A stretch of DNA of 26,372 bases from Bacillota bacterium (GCA_023415655.1 JAEZKD010000194.1:1-26372); one strand, 5' to 3'. Numbered from the stretch's first letter, positions 12,842-21,305 are shown. Translations and numbers: made by a program. The notes: a model not told the origin generated them from the letters alone.

Positions 12842-13942
12842 ATGTCTAGTATGGGTAATTTTGAAGGTATCTTTAAAAACTCAAGAAAGAGCATTATGAA
12901 GACCAATGCAATTCTGGCAGCTGTTGTTGCTGTGATTGAAATTGGTGTTTTTGGCGTACTAGATTTAAATATCTTTACAGATACTACCAAAGAGAATGAT
13001 AGATTGATTCATCACATTCTACCTTTTCTATTTATTTTGTTGGTTATGGTGTGTGCAAGTTTGCTGCTTCATTCATGGAGAATCAAGGAGCAGGTGAAAA
13101 ATTCAATACCAATCTTTGTAATGGTATTGATCTGTTTTATTTTTTCTGTATCACATAGTAATTATCCCGAACTACTCGGCTCTTTTTCAATTCCAGTCTT
13201 AGTAACTGTTCTATACTGCAATCAATGGATCAGTGGTGCTGTATTCCTCCTTAGTTTAATTGCTCAGCAGATTGCAATCGTTATCTTAATAAGAGATGAA
13301 AGCATGGAAGCAGTGCATCTAGTTAGTAAAGCAATCATTTCTGGCCTTATCTTAATTCTGGCCTATATTTCGGTAAGAACCTTACTTTACTTTGAGAATC
13401 AGAAGAAAACTCTTTTGAGTGAGAGTATCCAAAAGCAGAGTCAATTAGAAGAAGAATTAATGACAGATGGATTGACTACGTTGTATAATCATAGAGCTTT
13501 TCAAGAACTATTAAAGCAGTGTGTAGAGGATGCCAATACGGAGGAACGTCAAGTTCTATTAGCTGTGGTTGACATTGATGATTTCAAGCAAATTAATGAT
13601 GATTATGGACATGAGCAAGGAAATCTTGTGTTATCTAGATTAGGGAAGGTAATTCGCAATCATTGTGGTGCAGAAGGAATTGCTGCAAGATATGGTGGAG
13701 AAGAGTTTGCAGTTATATTTCGAGATTTAGAACCATTCTATGCAATTGATCGAATGAAGAAAATATTACATACCTTTCACGCTATCAAATTTGTTCGACT
13801 GAACGGGAGAAAAGTTTCATTTAGCTGTGGTATTGTTAGCTATAAAAAAGGACAAACTCCCCATGAATTCTTTCATCACGCAGATTTAGCGATGTATGAA
13901 GCAAAGAAACAAGGGAAGAATTGTGTTATTTATGAAAGATAA
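12842..13942 (+). CDS. Membrane-bound diguanylate cyclase (GGDEF)
   Basis: A 366-residue protein with five or six hydrophobic segments (about 24-44, 57-77, 88-105, 112-127, 130-150, 162-184), a short coiled linker (185-208) and a GGDEF domain (209-366). The domain has the lead motif MTDGLTTLYNHRAF (207-220), metal ligand Asp244 in VDIDDFK, NDDYGHEQGN (252-261) and the active-site loop GGEEF (285-289). It is therefore expected to make c-di-GMP from two GTP. The RxxD inhibitory site, normally five residues before the loop, is absent (GAEG at 276-279). The membrane part has no recognised sensor motif and may be a generic 5-6 TM input domain. The DJ-1 gene follows 14 nt downstream and forms an operon with it. 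Confidence 0.92.
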   Translation: MSSMGNFEGIFKNSRKSIMKTNAILAAVVAVIEIGVFGVLDLNIFTDTTKENDRLIHHILPFLFILLVMVCASLLLHSWRIKEQVKNSIPIFVMVLICFIFSVSHSNYPELLGSFSIPVLVTVLYCNQWISGAVFLLSLIAQQIAIVILIRDESMEAVHLVSKAIISGLILILAYISVRTLLYFENQKKTLLSESIQKQSQLEEELMTDGLTTLYNHRAFQELLKQCVEDANTEERQVLLAVVDIDDFKQINDDYGHEQGNLVLSRLGKVIRNHCGAEGIAARYGGEEFAVIFRDLEPFYAIDRMKKILHTFHAIKFVRLNGRKVSFSCGIVSYKKGQTPHEFFHHADLAMYEAKKQGKNCVIYER

Positions 13943-13956
13943 GAAGGAGATGTATT

Positions 13957-14508
13957 ATGGCTAAGGTTTATGTATTTTTAGCAGATGGATATGAAGAAAT
14001 CGAAGCATTCACTCAGGTGGATCTTTTAAGAAGGGCAGGAGTTACGGTAGTAACTGTTTCAATCATGGAAGAAAGATTGGTAAAAGGTGCTCATGATATT
14101 GAAATAATGGCCGATATATTATTTAGGGACGATTTATTAGATGCGGACATGTTAGTATTACCAGGTGGAGGACCAGGTACTAAGAACCTGATGAAGCATG
14201 AGGGACTTAAGAATCTTATCCTTGAATACAGCCAGCAAAAGAAGTATCTTGCAGCAATCTGTGCAGCACCAGGTGTTTTTGGTGTGAACAATTTACTTCA
14301 AGGAAAGAATGCAGTGTGCTATCCTGGGCATGAAACGAATCTATACGGTGCCAATGTGATAGATGCGAATGTTGTTGAAGATGATTATTTTATTACAAGC
14401 AAAGCAGCAGGAACTTCCTTAGATTTTGGCTTAGCTTTAGTGAAGAAGCTATGTGGGGAAGAAGCTTCTAAGTTATTACAGAAGAGCATTTGTTATGAAA
14501 GGAGATAG
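13957..14508 (+). CDS. DJ-1/PfpI family protein
   Basis: A 183-residue single-domain protein of the DJ-1/ThiJ group. The nucleophile elbow AAICAAP carries Cys102, the supporting acid is Glu16 in GYEEIEAF, and YPGHE (122-126) holds the nearby His. Length and motifs fit the DJ-1 (YajL-like) subfamily rather than PfpI proteases. Proposed activities include protein/nucleotide deglycation and protection against oxidative or carbonyl stress, but these are debated and the role here is inferred from family only. AAGGAG (13943-13948) precedes the ATG. It is the middle gene of a three-gene operon; its stop codon lies inside the ribosome-binding region of the next gene. Confidence 0.93.
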   Translation: MAKVYVFLADGYEEIEAFTQVDLLRRAGVTVVTVSIMEERLVKGAHDIEIMADILFRDDLLDADMLVLPGGGPGTKNLMKHEGLKNLILEYSQQKKYLAAICAAPGVFGVNNLLQGKNAVCYPGHETNLYGANVIDANVVEDDYFITSKAAGTSLDFGLALVKKLCGEEASKLLQKSICYERR

Positions 14509-14511
14509 TAA

Positions 14512-15816
14512 ATGAACGATAAGTTTACAATACGAAAACACATCTTAAAGTTTGGTGCTATGGGTTTTCTTATCTTAGCAGCAATTGTAACCGCAATGAA
14601 AATCTCAAACGATTATCATAAGACTGAGGTTTATTCCAAAGAAATCGAAGAAGTCACGGTGGCTGGGGAGGCTGTTTCGCCAACGGTAACTGCAACACCA
14701 ACCGTGACACCGACTCCAACGGTAGTCGTATCAAGTGGAACCGCAGTGATTGTAAATCTAAACTACGATGCTCAAACCATTCGAGTAAGTGCAGGTTCTG
14801 GTGGAAGTTCAAAGTTTTATTTTTCAGCAGATAAGAAAAAAACTTGGAACCTGATAGAACAAAAAGATAATCAGGGTTGGTATTTGGACTTAGCAGTTTT
14901 TCTAAAAACTTCAGCCAATACGTTATATTTTAAGGGTGATAAAGATAAGGCTATTGTCGAAGTTGTGATTCCTAAGGAAGAAAAGACTCTAAAAATAAGT
15001 TATTATGTTCAAAAAGTTAACGATAATGGACAACCAAAGTATGTAGGACAGTTAAAAATCGAAAATGCTACTGGTACTTTAGAGTATCGTAAGGGAACCA
15101 ATGGAGATTGGGAAACTTATTCAGGATCACTTGATTTAAGTAGTTATGAAATCACCGGATACACACTTCAATTTCGTGTAAAAGCAACAACAACAACTCG
15201 AGCTAGTAAGATCGTTAATGTTAAGATACCAAAACGTCAGAGTGCACCTTCCGTCAAAGTAGATTATAGTAAGCTTGTAATTACAGGATTAAAAGAAGGT
15301 GTAACACAATATCGTATTGGTACTGGTAATTGGACTGATTTCAAACCAACCGATTCTAAGGACAAAAGCTTGACCTTAGCTGAATTGCTATTATCAAGTG
15401 GTACAGCACCGAATACAGCAATCCCATCAGGAATCATTGAATTCCGCTCACTTGGGACAGAAAAAAAGGCACCGAGTGGCATAATTGCAATTGAAATCAA
15501 TGCGCAGCCATCAGCACCTCTTGAATCTAATATTAAATTGACTGGTACAACTTTTTCCATTACTGATGCATCAAAGGAAAAACCGTATGAGTATCTAGTA
15601 TTACATGCAGGAGAAACTGTGAATCTTGAGACAGCAAGGTGGATTAAGGTAACGAGTTCAAAGGACATACAAATTAAAAAGGTGGGTACTGCAATACCAG
15701 TTCCTACTGATAAGATTTATATCCGACTAGCAAGTACGACGGACAGGGAGACTAAGTTTGTAACACCTGCATCTACATATATTACAAAGGATATCACAGC
15801 AATTTCTCTTCCATAA
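14512..15816 (+). CDS. Membrane-anchored protein with four repeated beta modules
   Basis: A 434-residue protein of unknown function. A basic start and hydrophobic helix (11-28) anchor it in the membrane with the rest outside. A Thr/Pro/Val-rich linker (55-73) follows, as in many clostridial surface proteins. The remainder is beta-rich and shows four related modules. Each begins with an aromatic strand ending in Trp: FYFSADKKKTW (102-112), EYRKGTNGDW (191-200), QYRIGTGNW (266-274) and, more divergent, YEYLVLH...ARW (359-377). Each continues with a second strand: LYFKG (138-142), LQFRV (219-223), IEFRS (309-313) and IYIRL (402-406). Modules 2 and 3 end in a similar QSAP/QPSAP boundary. No catalytic motif or wall-sorting signal is seen. 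AAAGGAG (14498-14504) precedes the ATG by 7 nt. Its stop lies 1 bp from the stop of the convergent symporter gene, with no terminator between. Confidence 0.8.
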   Translation: MNDKFTIRKHILKFGAMGFLILAAIVTAMKISNDYHKTEVYSKEIEEVTVAGEAVSPTVTATPTVTPTPTVVVSSGTAVIVNLNYDAQTIRVSAGSGGSSKFYFSADKKKTWNLIEQKDNQGWYLDLAVFLKTSANTLYFKGDKDKAIVEVVIPKEEKTLKISYYVQKVNDNGQPKYVGQLKIENATGTLEYRKGTNGDWETYSGSLDLSSYEITGYTLQFRVKATTTTRASKIVNVKIPKRQSAPSVKVDYSKLVITGLKEGVTQYRIGTGNWTDFKPTDSKDKSLTLAELLLSSGTAPNTAIPSGIIEFRSLGTEKKAPSGIIAIEINAQPSAPLESNIKLTGTTFSITDASKEKPYEYLVLHAGETVNLETARWIKVTSSKDIQIKKVGTAIPVPTDKIYIRLASTTDRETKFVTPASTYITKDITAISLP

Positions 15817-15817
15817 G

Positions 15818-17122
15818 CTAGGATTTGATTTGCTTTCGAAGTAATAGTAGGCAAGCTATATTAGGAACAGCCATCAAAGCATTGATTAAGTCAGCGCTTT
15901 CCCAGACAAGATCTAAGGACAGGATGGAGCCTAAAAATATCATAATAATATATAAAAAGCGGTAAATACGTATTCCTTTCTCTTTGAATATGTATCTTAC
16001 CGCTTTTTCGCCGAAATAGCTCCAGCCAATCAGCGTAGCTGTGGCAAAGGCAATCAATGAAACACCGAGCATTCCAGTGCCTAAGAGTGGAATTTGAGAG
16101 AAAGCAGCGGATGTAAGCTCCCCATCGTTTAGACCTTGGATGGAGATTGGAGATCTTAGTATGGAGGTGATAATGACTAACCCAGTCATTGCACACATGA
16201 CAACTGTATCCCAAAAGGTTGCACTCATAGAAACAAGTGCTTGTTCCTTTGGATTCTTATTCGTTGAGTCAGCAGCAGCAATGGCAGCAGATCCTAAACC
16301 AGCTTCATTCGTAAATAAACCACGGGAGATTCCATAACGTGCAGCTAGCTGTAGGGAACCACCAATGATGCCACCAGCAATCGATTTTGGGACAAATGCT
16401 GACTGGAGGATGATTATGAAGGCTTCCCCGATGTAACTTACATTCATAATTAGTATGATAATACAACCAGTGATGTAAAAGATCGCCATCGCTGGGACCA
16501 GCTTCATACAAAACTTTTGTATTTGCTTTACCCCACCGATGATGACAAAGCCAATCAGGGTTGCAGTTAAGATACCAGTAACATAGGGAGAAATCCCAAC
16601 ACTTTTGGTAACATCACTTATGGAACGAGCTTGTGTGGAGCATCCCATACCAAGAGCAGCTAGGATGGTACAAAAACTAAAAAAGACAGCGAGAGGTTTG
16701 CTCTTTAATCCATATTGCATCGCATACATAGGTCCACCATGATAATGCCCCTCCTCATCCTTTTTACGATAAATCATACCTAGATAGCATTCAGCATAGG
16801 TGGTTGCCATACCAAAGATACCAGTTAGCCAGCACCAGAATACTGCACCAGGTCCCCCTAAGGCACTGGCAGTGGATACACCAACGATATTACCAGTTCC
16901 AAGAGTAGCAGCAAGGGTTGTTGTTAACGTTGAAAAGCTACTTGCATTTCCTTGAGTGTCGGATTCAGATGAGATTGAAAGGTGGATCGCCTTTTTGATT
17001 TTTTTTTGAATAAATTTTAGGGAAAATGTAAAATATACATGTGTACTTAAAAGTAAAACAAGCATTGGAAGTCCCCAAAGAAAATGATTGATTTCTTTGA
17101 TCCCTTTTAATAGATCATCCAT
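15818..17122 (-). CDS. Alanine/glycine:cation symporter (AGCS family)
   Basis: A 434-residue inner-membrane transporter with about ten or eleven hydrophobic helices. The AGCS signatures are clear: AATLGTGNIVGV (71-82) in the unwound first core helix, and GISRGLFTNEAGLGSA (264-279). Family members import L- or D-alanine or glycine with Na+ or H+; which one is used here cannot be told. Length is typical. Upstream, a weak GAGG site precedes the ATG. A TATACT -10 (17185-17180, minus strand) is present without a clear -35. No glycine riboswitch was found upstream. The gene is transcribed alone and converges on the four-module gene with a 1-bp gap. Confidence 0.93.
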   Translation of the reverse strand: MDDLLKGIKEINHFLWGLPMLVLLLSTHVYFTFSLKFIQKKIKKAIHLSISSESDTQGNASSFSTLTTTLAATLGTGNIVGVSTASALGGPGAVFWCWLTGIFGMATTYAECYLGMIYRKKDEEGHYHGGPMYAMQYGLKSKPLAVFFSFCTILAALGMGCSTQARSISDVTKSVGISPYVTGILTATLIGFVIIGGVKQIQKFCMKLVPAMAIFYITGCIIILIMNVSYIGEAFIIILQSAFVPKSIAGGIIGGSLQLAARYGISRGLFTNEAGLGSAAIAAADSTNKNPKEQALVSMSATFWDTVVMCAMTGLVIITSILRSPISIQGLNDGELTSAAFSQIPLLGTGMLGVSLIAFATATLIGWSYFGEKAVRYIFKEKGIRIYRFLYIIMIFLGSILSLDLVWESADLINALMAVPNIACLLLLRKQIKS

Positions 17123-17507
17123 AGAACCTCACAAGATTATTGATGATTGTTATTAATCTATGTTTAAAATTCGATTATTAGTATAACTTACCATCATAAA
17201 TTAAAACGGAACGGAACATAATAATAGCAAGATAAGTGATGAAAAACAGAGCTTTAGAAAGTTAGATTTTTTACAGAAAGTTATAAACTCAAATGACATC
17301 TTTCGTATGGTTTAAGGAAACTGAAATCAAATGCAGAATGGTTCGCTTTTAGAAGCGGTGAGTGTAACTGATGTTAAATTATCTAGCCAAATCGATAAGC
17401 GAAGAAGAGTAGTCGCTTATCGATTGCCAAGAGTGTTAGAATCAATTCGCAAAACGATAAAAAGGATAACACTCATCATCTATATAATTTCACGGAGGTG
17501 AATTTTT
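17123..17507. other. Intergenic region with hairpins and a 56-codon frame
   Basis: These 385 bp lie between the symporter (-) and the SASP gene (+). They contain a direct CGGAA duplication near 17207-17216, a small hairpin CGCTT-TTAG-AAGCG (17344-17357), a perfect 12-bp hairpin AATCGATAAGCG/CGCTTATCGATT (17390-17401/17414-17425), and an open frame from ATG 17331 to TGA 17499-17501. That frame encodes 56 residues, Lys/Arg-rich with a hydrophobic tail. It overlaps the SASP ribosome binding site and has only a distant AAGGA, so it is probably not a gene. A forespore (sigma-G type) promoter is expected; the region around 17477-17484 is a weak -10 candidate only. Confidence 0.55.
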
Positions 17508-17723
17508 ATGACAAATAGCAGCAATCAAAATAACTATGCAAGTAAAGTTCCTGAAGCAAGAGAAGCTATGGACCGTTTTAAAATGGAAGTAGCATCTGAA
17601 ATTGGTGTTCCTTTAAGTCAAGGTTACAATGGAAATCTTACAAGTGCTCAGAATGGTTCTGTTGGTGGAGAAATGGTTCGCCAGATGATTAAGAAACAAG
17701 AAGAGTCTATGTCAGGTAAATAG
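17508..17723 (+). CDS. Alpha/beta-type small acid-soluble spore protein
   Basis: A 71-residue DNA-binding spore protein that coats forespore DNA and protects it from UV and heat. The family hallmarks are present: the germination-protease site region MEVASEIGVPL (26-36) and the conserved helix YNGNLTSAQNGSVGGEMVRQ (40-59). A polar N-terminus and short charged tail are normal, as is the length. A very strong GGAGGTGA (17494-17501) precedes the ATG. It is monocistronic with a strong terminator. It shows that the organism forms endospores. Expression in the forespore under sigma-G is expected from family knowledge; the promoter could not be placed with confidence. Confidence 0.97.
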   Translation: MTNSSNQNNYASKVPEAREAMDRFKMEVASEIGVPLSQGYNGNLTSAQNGSVGGEMVRQMIKKQEESMSGK

Positions 17724-17738
17724 TCATAGAGGCTTAAT

Positions 17739-17769
17739 GAAAAAGGTGTCGCATTGCGGCACCTTTTTC
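17739..17769 (+). terminator. Terminator of the SASP gene
   Basis: GAAAAAGGTGTCGC (17739-17752) pairs with GCGGCACCTTTTTC (17756-17769), one pair being a wobble, around a 3-nt loop. The T run is inside the 3' arm. Confidence 0.92.
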
Positions 17770-17797
17770 ATATGCTAGGAATCTGGAAACAAAAAAG

Positions 17798-17826
17798 TTC
17801 ACATTACATAGAAAATGTGATAATAT
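17798..17826 (+). promoter_or_regulatory. Promoter of glmM, with inverted repeat
   Basis: TTCACA (17798-17803), a 17-bp spacer and TAATAT (17821-17826). A 7-bp inverted repeat, TCACATT (17799-17805) / AATGTGA (17814-17820), spans the -35 and the spacer up to the -10, as an operator might. Confidence 0.55.
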
Positions 17827-17880
17827 AGATGTATATGAGCATAAATAAATGCCAAACATTGATAGATGAGGAGTAAGAGT

Positions 17881-19224
17881 ATGGGCAAATATTTTGGAAC
17901 GGATGGGTTTCGCGGAGAGGCTAACCTTGATTTGACAGTGGAGCATGCGTATAAGGTTGGTCGCTTTCTTGGCTGGTATTATGGACAAAAAGAAAGAGCA
18001 CAAATTGTAATTGGAAAGGATACAAGAAGATCCAGTTATATGTTTGAAAATGCGTTGACTGCTGGTTTGACAGCAAGTGGTGCCGATGTCTATTTGCTAC
18101 ACGTAACACCAACTCCTAGTGTTTCCTATGTTGTACGTAGTGAAGGGTTTGATTGTGGAATTATGATATCAGCAAGTCATAATCCATATTACGATAATGG
18201 TATCAAAATAATTAATGGGAATGGTTATAAATTAGAAGCAGAGATTGAAGAAAAGATTGAAGCCTACCTTGATGGAGAAATAAAAGAGGTACCACTTGCA
18301 ACAAGAGAGAACATTGGGAAGACAACAGATTATTCTATGGGAAGACATCGTTATATTGGACATCTTATCTCTCTTGCGACACGTTCCTTTGCCAATGTTA
18401 GAGTTGGTCTTGATTTGGCTAATGGTTCAGCTACTACAGTAGCAAAAGCTGTGTTTGATGCGCTTGGAGCTAAGACCTTTGTTTTAAGCAATGAGCCAAA
18501 TGGAATCAATATTAACAAAGACTGTGGTTCTACCCATCTAAAACGACTACAGGATTTTGTTGTTGAGAATAGTTTAGATATTGGGTTTGCTTATGATGGG
18601 GATGCGGATCGTTGCCTTGCGGTGGATGAAAATGGTAACATAATGGATGGAGATTCTATCATGTATCTATGTGGTGTCTACATGAGTGAACGCGGTGAGC
18701 TTAATAACAATACTGTGGTAACAACTATTATGTCGAATTTAGGACTTTATAAGGCGCTAGAGGCAAAAGGAATCAATTATGTGAAAACAACAGTTGGAGA
18801 TAAGTATGTTTATGAGAATATGCTTGCGAATGATCATTCCCTTGGTGGAGAGCAATCGGGACATATCATATTCAACAAATATGCAACCACAGGAGATGGT
18901 GTTTTAACCTCTCTAAAGATAATGGAGGTTATGTTAGAGCGTAAATGTAAAGCATCTGACTTAACCAAAGAACTTAAAATCTACCCTCAAGTTTTGAAAA
19001 ATGTACGAGTTTTCGATAAAAAAGAAGCGCGTGAAGACAAAGATGTCATTGCCATTGTTGAACAAGTGGAAAGACAGTTAGGAGAAGATGGTAGAATTCT
19101 TGTGCGAGAAAGTGGAACAGAGCCAGTAGTACGTGTTATGGTTGAGGCACAGAGTGATGAAATTTGCCAGAATTATGTTGATCAGGTAGTTCATGTCTTA
19201 AAGGAAAAAGGTCATATTTGCTAA
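17881..19224 (+). CDS. glmM: Phosphoglucosamine mutase
   Basis: A 447-residue cytoplasmic enzyme that converts glucosamine-6-phosphate to glucosamine-1-phosphate on the way to UDP-GlcNAc for peptidoglycan. All four loops of the phosphohexomutase family are present: the phospho-serine loop ISASHNP with Ser99 (96-102), the Mg loop DGDADR (239-244), the sugar loop GGEQSGH (322-328) and the phosphate loop RESGTEP (409-415), with RESGTEP in place of the more common RPSGTEP. Length is normal. The frame is open from 17866, but MGKYFGTDGFRG is the family start and GAGGAG (17868-17873) lies 7 nt before ATG 17881. It has its own promoter. The next gene, tig, starts 113 nt downstream with a separate promoter. 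Confidence 0.97.
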   Translation: MGKYFGTDGFRGEANLDLTVEHAYKVGRFLGWYYGQKERAQIVIGKDTRRSSYMFENALTAGLTASGADVYLLHVTPTPSVSYVVRSEGFDCGIMISASHNPYYDNGIKIINGNGYKLEAEIEEKIEAYLDGEIKEVPLATRENIGKTTDYSMGRHRYIGHLISLATRSFANVRVGLDLANGSATTVAKAVFDALGAKTFVLSNEPNGININKDCGSTHLKRLQDFVVENSLDIGFAYDGDADRCLAVDENGNIMDGDSIMYLCGVYMSERGELNNNTVVTTIMSNLGLYKALEAKGINYVKTTVGDKYVYENMLANDHSLGGEQSGHIIFNKYATTGDGVLTSLKIMEVMLERKCKASDLTKELKIYPQVLKNVRVFDKKEAREDKDVIAIVEQVERQLGEDGRILVRESGTEPVVRVMVEAQSDEICQNYVDQVVHVLKEKGHIC

Positions 19225-19257
19225 CCAAAAAAAAGTGTAGCAATAATGAAAAGGGCA

Positions 19258-19266
19258 TGATATAAT
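19258..19266 (+). promoter_or_regulatory. Extended -10 promoter of tig
   Basis: TGA followed by a perfect TATAAT (19261-19266). The -35 (TAGCAA, 19238-19243) is poor, as usual for an extended -10. The leader to tig is about 65 nt. No CIRCE or CtsR operator was seen. Confidence 0.65.
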
Positions 19267-19337
19267 GGACTAATGTCAGTATTAGTGGAATATTACGAAA
19301 AAGCAATGTTTGCTATATTTTAAGGAGGACTTAACAA

Positions 19338-20624
19338 ATGAGCTGTAAAGTGGAAGATTTAGGAAAGAATATGGTGAAGCTTACAATAGAAGCTACAGCA
19401 GAAGATTTTGAAAAAGCAATTGAAAAGGCTTACCAGAAGAACAAGGGTAAGATGAATGTTCAAGGCTTTAGAAAAGGGAAGGCACCTCGTGCAATCATTG
19501 AAAAGATGTATGGCGTAGGTGTATTCTATGAAGATGCTGCCAATGAAATCATTCCAGAAGCATATGAAGAAGCAGTAAAGGATATCGATCTTGATATCGT
19601 TTCCAGACCAGAAATTGATGTGGTACAGGTAGAAAAGGGTAAACCATTTATCTTTACTGCTGAAGTAGCTGTAAAACCAGAAGTAACATTAGGACAATAC
19701 AAAGGCATTGAAGTTGAAAAACAAGCAATTGAAGTAACAGAAGACGAAATCAATGCAGAATTAGATAAAGCAAGAGAACAGAATTCTAGAACAAGCAATG
19801 TTGAAGATAGACCAGTTGCTATGAATGATATTACTACGATTGATTTTGAAGGATTTGTAGATGGAGTTCCTTTTGAAGGTGGAAAGGGAGAAAACTATGA
19901 ATTAGTAATCGGTTCCCATTCCTTCATCGACACATTTGAAGATCAATTAGTTGGCAAATCCATTGGTGAAGAAGTAGATGTTAACGTAACATTCCCAACA
20001 GAGTACCATGCAGCAGAGCTTGCAGGTAAGCCAGCATTATTCAAAGTAACAATTAAGGGTATTAAAGTGAAAGAATTACCAGAAGCAGATGATGATTTTG
20101 CTCAGGATGTATCTGATTTTAATACGATTGCTGAATACAAAGAAGACATCAAGAAGAACTTAACAGAGAAGAAAGAAAAAGCTGCTAAGACTGCAAAAGA
20201 AGATGTAGTAGTTGACAAGATCGTTGAAAATGCAACCATGGATATTCCAGATGCAATGGTAGATGCTCAGAAACGTCAGATGGCAGAAGAGTTTGCACAG
20301 AGATTACAGATGCAAGGACTTAACCTTGAGCAGTACTTCCAGTTCACAGGAATGGATCCAAAGAAATTCATGGAGAATCTTGAGCCACAAGCATTAAAAC
20401 GTATTAAGAGCAGACTTGTGTTAGAGGCTATCGTAAAAGCAGAAAACATCACAATCTCTGATGAAGATCTTGAAAAAGAATTCGAAGATATGGCTAAGAC
20501 TTACCAGATGGAACTTGATAAGTTAAAAGAATTAATTGGTGAGAAAGAGAAAGAGCAGATCGTGATGGACATGGCTGTTCAAAGAGCAATTGACTTAGTT
20601 TCAAACGAAGCAAAAGAAGTGTAA
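19338..20624 (+). CDS. tig: Trigger factor (ribosome-bound chaperone and prolyl isomerase)
   Basis: A 428-residue chaperone that binds the ribosome at the exit tunnel and helps nascent chains fold. The N-terminal domain has the ribosome-docking signature GFRKGKAP (43-50). The FKBP-type prolyl isomerase domain spans about 163-243 (IDFEGFVDGVPFEGG at 168-182). The C-terminal helical arms (about 245-428) form the chaperone cradle. Length is normal. AAGGAGG (19322-19328) precedes the ATG by 9 nt. It is first in the tig-clpP-clpX-lon-ysxC block, an order kept in many Firmicutes. Confidence 0.97.
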   Translation: MSCKVEDLGKNMVKLTIEATAEDFEKAIEKAYQKNKGKMNVQGFRKGKAPRAIIEKMYGVGVFYEDAANEIIPEAYEEAVKDIDLDIVSRPEIDVVQVEKGKPFIFTAEVAVKPEVTLGQYKGIEVEKQAIEVTEDEINAELDKAREQNSRTSNVEDRPVAMNDITTIDFEGFVDGVPFEGGKGENYELVIGSHSFIDTFEDQLVGKSIGEEVDVNVTFPTEYHAAELAGKPALFKVTIKGIKVKELPEADDDFAQDVSDFNTIAEYKEDIKKNLTEKKEKAAKTAKEDVVVDKIVENATMDIPDAMVDAQKRQMAEEFAQRLQMQGLNLEQYFQFTGMDPKKFMENLEPQALKRIKSRLVLEAIVKAENITISDEDLEKEFEDMAKTYQMELDKLKELIGEKEKEQIVMDMAVQRAIDLVSNEAKEV

Positions 20625-20628
20625 TTAG

Positions 20629-20655
20629 ATAGGCTGTTGCTTTGCAACAGCCTAT
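20629..20655 (+). terminator. Hairpin between tig and clpP, possibly a leaky terminator
   Basis: ATAGGCTGTTGC (20629-20640) pairs perfectly with GCAACAGCCTAT (20644-20655) around TTT. The following TTAAGTCTATT is a poor T run, so termination is probably partial and clpP may be partly read through from tig. Confidence 0.6.
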
Positions 20656-20685
20656 TAAGTCTATTATGGAAAGGTGAGGATGATA

Positions 20686-21270
20686 ATGAGTTTAGTACCT
20701 TATGTAATTGAACAAACAAGTAGAGGAGAACGTTCCTACGATATTTATTCAAGATTGTTAAAGGATAGAATCATTTTTCTTGGGGAAGAAGTAAATGATG
20801 TAACTGCAAGTATCGTGGTTGCTCAGCTATTATTCTTAGAAGCTGAAGATCCAGGAAAGGATATCTCCTTATACATCAATAGCCCTGGTGGTTCTGTAAC
20901 TGCTGGTATGGCTATTTATGATACGATGAACTATATCAAATGTGATGTATCTACAATTTGTATTGGCTTAGCAGCTAGTATGGGTGCATTCTTACTTGCT
21001 GGTGGTGCAAAGGGTAAGAGATTTGCTCTTCCTAATGCAGAAATAATGATTCATCAGCCAAGCGGTGGTGCAAAGGGTCAGGCATCTGACATTAAGATTG
21101 TAGCAGAGAACATTTTAAAAACAAAAAAGAAATTAAATGAAATTCTTGCTGCTAACACTGGTAAACCTGTAGAAGTAATTGAAGTAGATACAGATCGTGA
21201 TAACTTTATGACTGCACAAGAAGCAAAAGAATATGGTTTGATTGATAGTGTTATTACTAGCAGAGCATAG
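20686..21270 (+). CDS. clpP: ATP-dependent Clp protease proteolytic subunit
   Basis: A 194-residue serine protease that forms the double heptamer chamber fed by ClpX (and ClpC where present). The triad is Ser98 (GLAASMGAF), His123 (MIHQPSGG) and Asp172 (DTDRDNFM). The oxyanion region SPGGSVTAG (66-74) is intact. Length is normal. The frame is open from GTG 20674 and ATG 20680, but MSLVPYVIEQTSRGERSYDI is the standard mature start. GAGG (20676-20679) lies 6 nt before ATG 20686. clpX follows 35 nt later. Confidence 0.97.
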   Translation: MSLVPYVIEQTSRGERSYDIYSRLLKDRIIFLGEEVNDVTASIVVAQLLFLEAEDPGKDISLYINSPGGSVTAGMAIYDTMNYIKCDVSTICIGLAASMGAFLLAGGAKGKRFALPNAEIMIHQPSGGAKGQASDIKIVAENILKTKKKLNEILAANTGKPVEVIEVDTDRDNFMTAQEAKEYGLIDSVITSRA

Positions 21271-21305
21271 TGCAGCTATAATTTTCATGAAGAGAGGTGA
21301 ATGAC

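Noticed and set aside
15264..15668. 134-codon minus-strand frame in the four-module gene
   Set aside because: No ribosome binding site or domain; the plus frame has a good start, TM anchor and repeated modules.
17123..17260. Possible glycine riboswitch before the alanine/glycine symporter
   Set aside because: None of the conserved glycine-riboswitch core sequence was found on the minus strand.
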